Source: an uncultured Bacilli bacterium (GTDB taxonomy: Bacteria > Bacillota_I > Bacilli_A > RF39 > UBA660). Taken from it: DNA of 64,000 bases. The notes beneath the pieces are model-generated. The model saw only the letters and a program-made list of their open reading frames with translations. It did not search any database and was not told where the DNA came from. The stretch is from positions 372,001 through 436,000 of the forward strand of contig CAKOWQ010000001.1 in the NCBI GenBank assembly GCA_934122395.1, given 5' to 3'. Position 1 is the first letter of the stretch. The number at the start of each line of letters is the position of its first letter. Made by a program: the position numbers and the translations under genes. Of this stretch, positions 26,122 to 34,634 are shown in pieces.

Positions 26122-26153
26122 CAAAAAAAATAAAGCACTTAGTTAGTGCTTTA
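26122..26153 (-). terminator. Terminator after TasA-like copy 4
   Basis: Eight-base stem AAAGCACT/AGTGCTTT followed by T8 on the minus strand. Confidence 0.82.
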
Positions 26154-26157
26154 TACA

Positions 26158-26682
26158 TTAGAAGTTTTGTACATATTCAGCTGTAATTGTTAAGTTCTTA
26201 CTCTTCTCTGCATCTGTAGGTTGAGTAGTTACACTAGTATCATATTTACCAGTTACAACCGCAGTATGTGTACCAGTTCCCTTAGTTAAAGTTGCATCTT
26301 TTGTAAGTCCAGTTACTGTAAATCTAATTGCGCCTTTTTCGTCATTTCCAGTAATTAATAAATTATTTAATTTAGCATTTACACTTCCACAGTTTTCAAA
26401 TACTATTGTACATGTTGCTGAATCCCCTGGTTGAGTAAATCCCATAGAAATTGTAGCAGTTGTTGCTGATACTTTAGTAACAGATGCAGTTACTGAACTA
26501 CTTGATCCTCCTGCTACTGGTGTTTTAGTACAAGTAGGATTATCCTTAATTCTTACACACCAATTTGATTCAATAGATGCAGTACCATTAATCTTTAATG
26601 TGGTTTGGAATGCCGCAAACGCAACTGCCATAACAACTATTACAGTACATAGCATAGCAATTAATATGCCTTTTTCTTTCAT
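26158..26682 (-). CDS. TasA/camelysin-like secreted protein, copy 4
   Basis: 174 residues from the ATG at 26682, which has AAGGAGG upstream (a longer frame from 26745 runs through the promoter and is rejected). MKEKGILIAMLCTV, AVAFAAF, QTTLKINGTASIESNWCVRI, FTQPGDSATCTIVFENCGSVNA, ending AEYVQNF. First gene of the four-copy array in transcription order. The signal type (MKEKG) is shared with copy 1, whereas copies 2 and 3 share MKDSKN. Confidence 0.68.
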   Translation of the reverse strand: MKEKGILIAMLCTVIVVMAVAFAAFQTTLKINGTASIESNWCVRIKDNPTCTKTPVAGGSSSSVTASVTKVSATTATISMGFTQPGDSATCTIVFENCGSVNAKLNNLLITGNDEKGAIRFTVTGLTKDATLTKGTGTHTAVVTGKYDTSVTTQPTDAEKSKNLTITAEYVQNF

Positions 26683-26712
26683 TATATTTATCCTCCTTAT
26701 TATTATAATTAA

Positions 26713-26741
26713 AGTATAACAAACTATCTTTAAGTTTTCAA
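26713..26741 (-). promoter_or_regulatory. Promoter of TasA-like copy 4
   Basis: TTGAAA (26736-26741), 17-base spacer, TATACT (26713-26718). Confidence 0.75.
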
Positions 26742-26747
26742 CCAAAA

Positions 26748-27887
26748 TTAAGATTGAGATGCATCATGCTTTTTCTTCTGAGTTTTGTTTCGTAAACCAT
26801 CGAACAATTCTTCGTCTCTCATATAATAATTATCAGTTATAGTTTTGTTTAAGAATTCACGTTCTATTCCTTGAGGTTCAACACTTTCTAATCTATTTAT
26901 AACTCTTGAACAAATAATTTCGCTAGATACAGGTATGCTACTATGAAGAGCATCATATATTGCTTTTTCATTTAGTCCAAATGACTGTTTGTAGGCATTA
27001 ATATCATTACAACTATTTTTCTCGTTATATCTAGCAAGTAAATAATCAAATTCTTCCATATCACTAGATGAGAATACTCTTAAGATACCTTGAGGTTCTA
27101 TATTTCCTTTTTGACTCAACAACTTGTCCAATGTAATACCAAAAAAATTATAATTTATTCTTCTAGCCAGATTATTTTTATATTGATCTTTAGAAATAGT
27201 ATCCGATGATGGATCAAATACGTAAATACCACTAAAATCATCATCTTCAAGTATAGCTAAAGTTACATAACTAATTTCGCCATCCACTTTAACGCATCCC
27301 ATACTAGCCTTTATTCCGCAAGCATTTAAAAGTTCTTTAAATAATAGATTATAGCCGTATGAATTAGCTTTACTATTCTCTATTATTTCAGGTAAGCGCT
27401 CATATTTTTTAGAAGAAGCATATTCTAATAATTTCACCCTATCATATAAATAAAGTATTTTATCAAATAGTGGTTTATCTTCTACATTAACTCTAGCTTC
27501 GCTAAACCATTCTTTTATCTTCTTGTATTTTGCTAACGTGGTGATAGAATACCTATTTTTTTCTTTTGAATAAGCTATATTCCAAGTCTCTATATTTAGA
27601 AAACTTAGGTTTGCTAATTCATTTTCATCACTTGATGAAATATCTTTTAAAATATATTTTTCTATTTTAGAATCATCAACTGTTGGTAATCCTTCTAATA
27701 ATAATTTAACTTTTTCAATACTCTTTATATCTATATCATCCTTAAAATATACTTGTGATAAATTAATGGACGAAGATAAAAGGTTTATTAATTCACCCAA
27801 CTCTAGATCAGATAAAGGGCGATCAAAAGATAAGTTAGATAATAACGTAGTTTTGTTTTTTACATCTAAATCCATTAAACTTATCAT
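26748..27887 (-). CDS. Cytosolic protein with a degenerate transglutaminase-like fold
   Basis: About 379 residues, no signal. The region NSYGYNLLFKELLNACGIKASMGCVKVDGEISYVTLAIL ... YVFDPSSD (about 180-235) follows the transglutaminase-core order (nucleophile helix ending in a GI-x-A turn, then the His strand, then the Asp strand), but the usual Cys and His positions carry Tyr/Gly and Tyr; only the Asp remains. I therefore expect no protease activity. Two repeats of the string EPQGI occur in the C-terminal third. The ATG at 27887 suits the AAAGGG site. It lies between ddl and the TasA-like array. Function unknown. Confidence 0.5.
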   Translation of the reverse strand: MISLMDLDVKNKTTLLSNLSFDRPLSDLELGELINLLSSSINLSQVYFKDDIDIKSIEKVKLLLEGLPTVDDSKIEKYILKDISSSDENELANLSFLNIETWNIAYSKEKNRYSITTLAKYKKIKEWFSEARVNVEDKPLFDKILYLYDRVKLLEYASSKKYERLPEIIENSKANSYGYNLLFKELLNACGIKASMGCVKVDGEISYVTLAILEDDDFSGIYVFDPSSDTISKDQYKNNLARRINYNFFGITLDKLLSQKGNIEPQGILRVFSSSDMEEFDYLLARYNEKNSCNDINAYKQSFGLNEKAIYDALHSSIPVSSEIICSRVINRLESVEPQGIEREFLNKTITDNYYMRDEELFDGLRNKTQKKKHDASQS

Positions 27888-27910
27888 TTCAACCATCCCT
27901 TTTTTATTTG

Positions 27911-29101
27911 CTATTTATTTTTAGCGCCCTTTAATCCTTTTAATCCTTTACTACCAGAAAATCCTTGTAATATATTTGTACTAAATGAATGAACTTTATT
28001 AATTTTCTTTTTATAATCTTTTATAGCTATATTTATCATTTCATCTAATAATTCAGGATACTCTTTATCGATAGGTTCCCACAAATAGAATGCAAGAGAC
28101 CCTGGTATTGAATTAATTTCATTAACATAAACTTTTTTCTTTTTCTTATCTATTAAGAAGTCTATTCTAACATCACCAGAACAATTTAATGTTTTAAATA
28201 CATCTAAGGCAATATTTTGTACTTCTTCTTTAAGTTTTTCAGGTATATCAGCAGGTATTTTTCTTGAAGCAGAAACCATTCCTTTACTTGCACCAGCATT
28301 CTTTTTAGAACCACCAATATATTTATCTTCATAAGTTAATAGTTCATTATCAGTCATAACTTGTTCTATTACACTGTATTGCATATGTTCATAATTACCT
28401 AAAACACTAATATTAACTTCTGTTAAGTTTTCAACTACTTCTTCTACTATAACCTTAGAATCGTATGTTATAGCATCTTCTATTGCTTTTACTAATTCAT
28501 CTTTATTATGAGCTTTGTTTATTCCAACACTACTTCCTAGAGTTGCTGGTTTAACCATCACAGGGTATTTTAATTTTTCTATTTTCTTAATAATTTTATC
28601 ACTATCATCTAAATACTCACTATCGAAGAACCATACAAAGTCAGTTGTTGGTATATTAGATGCTTGATATATTTGTTTTTGAAAAATCTTATCTTGAGCT
28701 ATAGCAGCTGATGATACATCACTACCAACAAATGGAATACCAATACTTTTTAAATAGCCTTGTAGTGCACCATCTTCAACATTAGTTCCATGTACTATCG
28801 GAAAAGCCATATCAATCTCTTCAATTGTTCTTTTGAATAATCCTTTAGATTGTAATACGAACTTTCCTTTTTTGCAGTATAGAACTACATTTTTACTATA
28901 TCTTTTTAATAAATCCAAATCTTGATATACCTCTATGTCTTTTAAAGATTTTCCAGTATACCATTCTCTATCTTTTGTAATATATATTGGAATAACTTCA
29001 TATTTTTCACTATCCATTTTGTTCATTGCTTGGATAGCAGATATTATACTAACTTCGTGTTCAACGCTTTCTCCACCAAAAATAACTCCTAATTTAATCA
29101 T
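27911..29101 (-). CDS. ddl: D-alanine--D-alanine ligase
   Basis: Makes D-Ala-D-Ala for the pentapeptide. 396 residues, slightly long for the family. ATP-grasp enzyme with GGESVEHEVSIISA at the N-terminus, HGTNVEDGALQGYL, PVMVKPATLGSSVGI, and the metal-binding end VRIDFLIDKKKKKVYVNEINSIPGS. The Tyr/Phe residue controlling D-Ala versus D-Lac sits in the normal context. AGGAGG lies before the ATG. The murF gene, the next step, is immediately upstream in the same transcript. Confidence 0.95.
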   Translation of the reverse strand: MIKLGVIFGGESVEHEVSIISAIQAMNKMDSEKYEVIPIYITKDREWYTGKSLKDIEVYQDLDLLKRYSKNVVLYCKKGKFVLQSKGLFKRTIEEIDMAFPIVHGTNVEDGALQGYLKSIGIPFVGSDVSSAAIAQDKIFQKQIYQASNIPTTDFVWFFDSEYLDDSDKIIKKIEKLKYPVMVKPATLGSSVGINKAHNKDELVKAIEDAITYDSKVIVEEVVENLTEVNISVLGNYEHMQYSVIEQVMTDNELLTYEDKYIGGSKKNAGASKGMVSASRKIPADIPEKLKEEVQNIALDVFKTLNCSGDVRIDFLIDKKKKKVYVNEINSIPGSLAFYLWEPIDKEYPELLDEMINIAIKDYKKKINKVHSFSTNILQGFSGSKGLKGLKGAKNK

Positions 29102-29110
29102 AAAATCCTC

Positions 29111-30712
29111 CTACTTTTCTGTATATGTATCCGGTAAATCATTTTCGAATAACGCATACAAATCCTTTTTATTTTTCAATGTATTTAAAATAGTATATGC
29201 TTCTCTTACATCGTTTAAAATATAAATATTTTTTTCATTATAACCTTTTTCTAGCAATCCTTCATAAATTGGTTTTGTTCTATTTTTACCAATTAAGATT
29301 ACTTTATCAGCAACTGATGCAATTTGCTTACCAAATTCTTTGTTTAATTCTTCTTCGCTATCACCTAATTCAACCATTCCTGGAGTAACTACAACTTTAT
29401 CACCATTCATCATCTCTAAAACGTCAAGTGCACTTTTTGCTCCTACTGGATTAGAATTATAAGCGTCATCTATTTGATAAAAATTTCCTATTTTTTTCAT
29501 TTCCAATCTATGCTCAATTGGTCGTACTTTTTTAACTCCCAATTGTAAATCTTTAATACTTACACCAAATTCGTACCCTAATGCCAGTGCAGATAAAATG
29601 TTATATACATTGTGTCTACCTAGTAATTTAGTTTCAAATTTGTATTTATTTTTATCTCCTTTAAATGTAGCTTCAAATGTTGTTCCTGTTCCACTACATT
29701 TAATATTATCAGCAGATATATCAACATCTTTATCATCAATACCAATCCACAATATTTTACATTTGTTTTTTAATTTATAACTTTTTTGCATTGGATCATC
29801 AGCATTTAATACACCTACACCATCTCTTGGTAAATATTCAATAAGTTCCATTTTACCTTTTTGAATATTTTCTCTACTTCCAAAAGTTTCTAGATGGGCT
29901 GTACCAATTGTTGTTATAATTCCATATTTAGGATTTACAAGTTCACATAGCCTATGAATTTCTCCTGTTACATATGCACCCATTTCTGCAATAAAAATAT
30001 CATCAAATTTACTAAGTTTATTATTAATTGTAATCATAAGTCCATTAAAAGTGTTTAAACTTTTTGGAGTTGGTAATGCATTATATTTTACATTTAAAAT
30101 ATCAGCTAAAATATTCTTACAACTAGTCTTACCATAACTACCAGTAATTCCTACGATTTTTAAAGACGTCATACTCTTTAACTTGTTTTTTGCCTTTTGT
30201 TCATAGTAGTGATATACCATTCTTTCTATTGGATGATTTATTATTAGTGACATAAATACAACATAGAAGTTTAGACTTGCCATGATCGTTAACGTAAGCA
30301 AACATTCTTTTATATATTCCTTAGCAAAAATAGAAATAAATATCGGAATTAAATATAAAATATTTGTAGTTACCGCTAATCTTTTAATTCTTTTAGTAGC
30401 AACTAAAGGTTTTTTGTTTTGATCTTTTTTCTTTTGTTCTTGATGTTTAAGATAGGATACTACATACACTAGCATCATAATAACTAAGAAAATATTAATT
30501 AATGATTCATTCTCAGTTAACAAAACAAGTATTGAAAAAAGTATTCCATATAGGCTTAAACTTTTATATATCAAGCTTTTATTTTCCCAAACCCATTTTA
30601 AATATCTATTGTTTTCATTATACAAGTTTTGTTGTAGCATATGATATGATTTCATACTAACATCAATAACATAAACTATAATTAATAAATATAAAATATA
30701 ATATAGAACCAT
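29111..30712 (-). CDS. murF: Membrane-anchored MurF-type ligase (UDP-MurNAc-tripeptide--D-Ala-D-Ala ligase)
   Basis: Adds D-Ala-D-Ala to the UDP-MurNAc-tripeptide. 533 residues. The C-terminal 380 carry the Mur ligase core: ITGSYGKTSCKN (ATP), TIGTAHLETFGS, DAYNSNPVGAKSALDVL and TPGMVELGD. The first 170 residues are unusual: about five membrane helices replace the substrate-binding N-terminal MurF domain. Membrane-anchored MurF-like proteins are known from some Firmicutes but the soluble form is standard. Position next to ddl supports MurF rather than another Mur ligase. AGGAGG precedes the ATG. Confidence 0.88.
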   Translation of the reverse strand: MVLYYILYLLIIVYVIDVSMKSYHMLQQNLYNENNRYLKWVWENKSLIYKSLSLYGILFSILVLLTENESLINIFLVIMMLVYVVSYLKHQEQKKKDQNKKPLVATKRIKRLAVTTNILYLIPIFISIFAKEYIKECLLTLTIMASLNFYVVFMSLIINHPIERMVYHYYEQKAKNKLKSMTSLKIVGITGSYGKTSCKNILADILNVKYNALPTPKSLNTFNGLMITINNKLSKFDDIFIAEMGAYVTGEIHRLCELVNPKYGIITTIGTAHLETFGSRENIQKGKMELIEYLPRDGVGVLNADDPMQKSYKLKNKCKILWIGIDDKDVDISADNIKCSGTGTTFEATFKGDKNKYKFETKLLGRHNVYNILSALALGYEFGVSIKDLQLGVKKVRPIEHRLEMKKIGNFYQIDDAYNSNPVGAKSALDVLEMMNGDKVVVTPGMVELGDSEEELNKEFGKQIASVADKVILIGKNRTKPIYEGLLEKGYNEKNIYILNDVREAYTILNTLKNKKDLYALFENDLPDTYTEK

Positions 30713-30720
30713 AATACCTC

Positions 30721-31443
30721 CTATAAGAAATTTCTTAAAATGTTTGCAACATGATTTAAGTTTTCTAAATATGCATAATGTGTAGAATTAGGTAGTACAA
30801 CGAGTCCGGCATCTTTCATTATTTTTTCCATTTCTTTAGCTTCTTCTACACTCACTGCCTGATCATTTTCTCCCCAAATTAATAGTGTTGGACATTCTAT
30901 TTTTTTACAACATTCGCCTAAATCTTCGTTTACAGTATTTACTAGTATTTTTCTCATCATTGGACTTGCATTTTTATAATCAACAGAACCAATATGCTTT
31001 TTAGCAAAGTCTTCTAATTTATTTAGTATTGGTACTTTTTTCATGAATTTTAATGTCTTTACTTTTAATGATTCAGTATTTGCTTTAGCAAAACATGGAC
31101 TTCCAAATAATACTAATTTATCAACTTTATTTTTTGAAGCATATATAATGGATATTCTTCCGCCAAATGAATGCCCTATTAATGTTGGATTTTTTATTTT
31201 TAGTTTCTTTACAAACTCTTCTAAAATATCGCTATAATCATAGATACTTAACGCTTTCATAGGTTCACTACTATCTCCAAACCCTGGTAAATCCAAAATA
31301 GTTATTCTATGATTTTTAGATAATTTATCACCTAGAGGTTTCATCATTTCAATATTTTGACCCCAGCCATGAAGCAATATGATGTCATTACCCTCACCAT
31401 ATTGTATGTAATTTATATCAATTGATTTAATGTTTATTCTCAT
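30721..31443 (-). CDS. Alpha/beta-hydrolase
   Basis: About 240 residues. Oxyanion segment LLHGWGQN, nucleophile elbow GHSFGG (Ser about 96), acid WGENDQAV and His in NSTHYAYLE complete the triad. The shape is that of the lid-bearing esterase/MhpC-like hydrolases; the substrate is unknown. A TATAAT box directly precedes the possible ATG at 31455, so the ATG at 31443 is favoured. It is followed by murF with eight bases between, perhaps a lead gene of the murF-ddl operon. Confidence 0.82.
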   Translation of the reverse strand: MRINIKSIDINYIQYGEGNDIILLHGWGQNIEMMKPLGDKLSKNHRITILDLPGFGDSSEPMKALSIYDYSDILEEFVKKLKIKNPTLIGHSFGGRISIIYASKNKVDKLVLFGSPCFAKANTESLKVKTLKFMKKVPILNKLEDFAKKHIGSVDYKNASPMMRKILVNTVNEDLGECCKKIECPTLLIWGENDQAVSVEEAKEMEKIMKDAGLVVLPNSTHYAYLENLNHVANILRNFL

Positions 31444-31485
31444 ATTTACACCCATAATTATTATATCACAATATGAAAATAATAC

Positions 31486-31517
31486 AAAAATAAAAGAAGT
31501 AGTTTACACTTCTTTTT
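31486..31517 (-). terminator. Terminator of yqeH
   Basis: AAAAGAAGT/ACTTCTTTT stem with T-rich tail, just after the yqeH stop. Confidence 0.75.
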
Positions 31518-32526
31518 AAATTAAAGATCTTCTTGTATATATTTCAACGTTCTTATCAGCATAAACAACAACTTTAGCTTTTTCTACTACTTTAACGAAA
31601 CCAAGTCCATTAACTACTATATCTTCATGATATAAAACATCTAATTCATTTGGAAATAAATCTTTTAATTTAGTTTGACGTTCTAGGTTAAAACGTTGAA
31701 CTTTTAAATCATTTGACATAAATACAGTAAAACTATTTTTATCTCCTTCAGTATAATCAATTCTTATTAAGTCCCCAATAATTAAGCATTGCCCTTTTTT
31801 TATTTGATATGTTTTAGGTTTAATTTCTTTTTTAGGATTTATTTTCTTTAATAAGGATGGATCAACATAGTTAACTATATTACCTCTATCTATTAATCCT
31901 GGAGTATCCACTAAGATTAAATCATCATTTAACTTGATAGATATTTTATTTAAAGTTGTAGAAGGAAGTGGTGAAATAGTTAATTCACACTCGTTTTCAG
32001 AATAGTTCTTCATCAATTTATTAATAAGAGTTGATTTACCAACATTAGTATGTCCTACTACATAAACGTTTTTACTAGTTTTATATTTTTTAATCATTAA
32101 TAATAAGTTATCAATATTATAATTTTTATTAGGACTAGTAACAATAATATCTTGGTAATCTAAATCAAGACTTTTAAAGTATTCAATTAATTTTTCATCT
32201 TTAATGCTCTTAGGTAATACATCTCTTTTACTAAGCACTAATATTACTTTGTTCTTTATATAATTTCTTATATATTTTATATCCCTATCCAAATTTAATA
32301 AGTCAACAATATATAGAACTAAATCATTAGTTTTATTAACGCTTTTTAATATTTTTATATAGTCTTCATTAGATTTAGTAACTATCTGATATTCACCATA
32401 GTTTTTCATTCTAAAGCAGCGTGAACATATATCGTTTTCAATACTAGCTGTGTAACCTTCCATAGTCATATTTTCATCTTGTAATAAAATACCACAACCA
32501 ATACAATATTTTTTTTCTTTACTCAT
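31516..32526 (-). CDS. yqeH: Ribosome biogenesis GTPase YqeH
   Basis: Circularly permuted GTPase for small-subunit assembly. 336 residues: N-terminal zinc finger CIGCG and CSRCFRM, then the permuted G motifs with SKRD (G4) before VGHTNVGKSTLINKL (G1) and VDTPGL (G3), and a C-terminal RNA-binding domain. Its start overlaps the end of yqeG by eight bases, the same order as in B. subtilis. GAGGAAT lies before the ATG. Confidence 0.95.
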   Translation of the reverse strand: MSKEKKYCIGCGILLQDENMTMEGYTASIENDICSRCFRMKNYGEYQIVTKSNEDYIKILKSVNKTNDLVLYIVDLLNLDRDIKYIRNYIKNKVILVLSKRDVLPKSIKDEKLIEYFKSLDLDYQDIIVTSPNKNYNIDNLLLMIKKYKTSKNVYVVGHTNVGKSTLINKLMKNYSENECELTISPLPSTTLNKISIKLNDDLILVDTPGLIDRGNIVNYVDPSLLKKINPKKEIKPKTYQIKKGQCLIIGDLIRIDYTEGDKNSFTVFMSNDLKVQRFNLERQTKLKDLFPNELDVLYHEDIVVNGLGFVKVVEKAKVVVYADKNVEIYTRRSLI

Positions 32527-33043
32527 AATAAATTCCTCTTTCTAAAACACCTTGTTTTTTTAACGAATTAAAAATAAAGGTTTCTAAAATTCGATTAACT
32601 TTTGTTATTTTTAAGTCTTTTTCTCCTAGTGGGTCGACTAATATTGTTTTAATACCATATCTATTGCCGCCTAAAATATCGGATACTAATTGATCACCTA
32701 TAATACATATTTCTTCTTTTTTTAAGTTGTATCTACTAGTAACTTTTTTGAAGCCAAAAGAGAATGGTTTTCTTGAAAAACTAACAAAGTCAACATCAAT
32801 TATACTACAGATCTTAGAAATTTTTCTCTTAAAATTATTGGAAATAATTATTATTTTAAAATCTTTCTTTAATAGAATTAGTTTTTTCTCTATTTTTTCT
32901 TCTAATTTTTTATCTCCTTTTTTCAACAATGTATTATCTAAATCAAACAAAATACACTTAATACCAGAGCTCTTTAATTTTTCATAATTAATACTGGTTA
33001 TGTTTTTTTGATACATCGTTGGAATAAATTTTCTAAACTTCAT
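32519..33043 (-). CDS. yqeG: YqeG-family HAD-superfamily phosphatase
   Basis: 174 residues, HAD-IIIA fold: FDLDNTLLKKG with the nucleophile Asp (about 34), IIISNN (motif II), and IGDQLVSDILGGNRYG (motif IV). The exact substrate is uncertain; the eukaryotic relative is phosphatidylglycerophosphate phosphatase. First gene of the conserved yqeGH pair. AGGGGG lies upstream of the ATG. Confidence 0.92.
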   Translation of the reverse strand: MKFRKFIPTMYQKNITSINYEKLKSSGIKCILFDLDNTLLKKGDKKLEEKIEKKLILLKKDFKIIIISNNFKRKISKICSIIDVDFVSFSRKPFSFGFKKVTSRYNLKKEEICIIGDQLVSDILGGNRYGIKTILVDPLGEKDLKITKVNRILETFIFNSLKKQGVLERGIYYE

Positions 33044-33078
33044 AATCCCCCTATAAAAGCAAAGAATAAACTTTAAGC

Positions 33079-34620
33079 TTATTCTTCATTAACATTATTA
33101 ATTTTATTAAGTTCGTCTTCACTCATAACTTTAGTTTTTTCTATTTCTTCTTTTACTTGTTCATTAGAAACTTTTGCTTTTTTAGTTTTTTCTTCAACTT
33201 TTTGGTTCTTTTTAGCATTATTTTTTTTCTTTTTAACAATTTGAATTATTATTAATACTATTAGAACTAAAGTTATAAATAATTCTAATACTAAATAGAA
33301 ACTAACTCTTTTGTCTTTTAGTATTGTAATAGTATAAGTTGTAGAATCAGTTTCATCCCCTTCTTCTAATCCAATTGGTGATACTTTTATTTCATACTTA
33401 TCTCCAGCTTTTAAATCTATTTTAGTATCTTCATCTATTTCTCTACCATTATAGTAAATTTTATATTCGACTACTTTTTCGCCTGCTACAGTAACTACAC
33501 TAATATCTAACCCATTTTTATATTTCTTATTAAATACTACTTCATATACCATAGTGTTTTTATCGAAATCTATATTATATCCTTTTATATATAATGTCTT
33601 TATTTTCGTATCTACCATTTTATCGGTATTTTCAAAAGTAATGGTATATTTTTTTTCTTCTCCACTTTCACTTGTAACAGTAATAACTACAACGTTGTCA
33701 CCGACTATAATTTCTTCTGGTACTTCTACTTTTACTTGTGCTTTAGAGTCCACTGCTACAGCGTCTACATCAAGTTTTTTTAATTTATAAGTTTTTATAG
33801 TATAATCAGTCTTATTTTTAGATAGTTTTAATTTTATTTTTCCAGAATTAATTAATACTTCTTTTAAATTGTTATTAGTATTTCTATCGTCTTCACGAGT
33901 TATAAGTAATTTGTAAACTTGGATATCTCCAGCTTCACTTTTAACCTTAATTAAAACTTCATTTTCCCCATACTTAATTTCTTGTGTTCTTTCACCAAAA
34001 TTTTCTACAAAAGTAGCATTAGCATTAGTAGGAGTTGCTTTTATAATTATTTTATCAGTATCAGATGGCACTTCCATTTCATATTCAAAAACATCTTTTT
34101 TAAATCCATCAATAGTTTTACCATCTATTTTGATGTCTTTTAACGAATTATCAGTTGATTTTATTGCAAGTGATACTTTATGACTTGCATTCTCAGATAT
34201 CGCTACTAAATTCTTACTATCATTTTCATCTAGAGTTGTTACTTTAATATTTTTTAAAGATACAATTGTAGTTTGTTTAGGTACATTATCCTTAATCTTA
34301 AATGTAATTGTAGCAATAGTTGAAGTACCTACTGTACCATCTTTATAAGTAAAGCTTAAATTATCAGTAGTATTTTTACCAGTCCATGACTTAGCAGTAA
34401 TACTTTTTAACTCTAAGATATCTTTATCATAGCTTAATTCTGCCTCATATTTAGTTGCTTTTTCTTCATCAGGTGAAGTTATTTTAATATCATATGCAAC
34501 TGTATCTCCAGGTTTAGCATATGTAACTCCTGATAATTCGGTCGTTGGTTGTGCAAAAACAATTGTTGGTAATAAAATTATTCCTGCTATAAATAACAGT
34601 AACCCCTTAATCTTTTTCAT
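33079..34620 (-). CDS. Membrane-anchored surface protein with cohesin-like and cadherin-like domains
   Basis: 513 residues: signal peptide ending VFAQP, a cohesin-like beta-sandwich (about 28-145, pattern YDKDILELKSITA ... IATITFKIKD), three cadherin-like beta-sandwich repeats (each starting SLKDIKIDG / NLKEVLINSG / IKTLYIKGY and holding YEMEV, YKLLIT, YTITF), a membrane helix near 446-470, and a long Lys/Glu-rich cytoplasmic tail. So it is C-terminally anchored without a sortase motif. No dockerin protein is visible, so a cellulosome role is not suggested. Good AGGAGTG site before the ATG. It follows the deacetylase by 14 bases. Confidence 0.72.
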   Translation of the reverse strand: MKKIKGLLLFIAGIILLPTIVFAQPTTELSGVTYAKPGDTVAYDIKITSPDEEKATKYEAELSYDKDILELKSITAKSWTGKNTTDNLSFTYKDGTVGTSTIATITFKIKDNVPKQTTIVSLKNIKVTTLDENDSKNLVAISENASHKVSLAIKSTDNSLKDIKIDGKTIDGFKKDVFEYEMEVPSDTDKIIIKATPTNANATFVENFGERTQEIKYGENEVLIKVKSEAGDIQVYKLLITREDDRNTNNNLKEVLINSGKIKLKLSKNKTDYTIKTYKLKKLDVDAVAVDSKAQVKVEVPEEIIVGDNVVVITVTSESGEEKKYTITFENTDKMVDTKIKTLYIKGYNIDFDKNTMVYEVVFNKKYKNGLDISVVTVAGEKVVEYKIYYNGREIDEDTKIDLKAGDKYEIKVSPIGLEEGDETDSTTYTITILKDKRVSFYLVLELFITLVLIVLIIIQIVKKKKNNAKKNQKVEEKTKKAKVSNEQVKEEIEKTKVMSEDELNKINNVNEE

Positions 34621-34634
34621 AAAAACACACTCCT

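Noticed and set aside
33079..34620. Cellulosome component, because of the cohesin-like domain
   Set aside because: No dockerin, scaffoldin or cellulase is visible, and the protein has a membrane helix and cytoplasmic tail; cohesin-like folds are common in other surface proteins.
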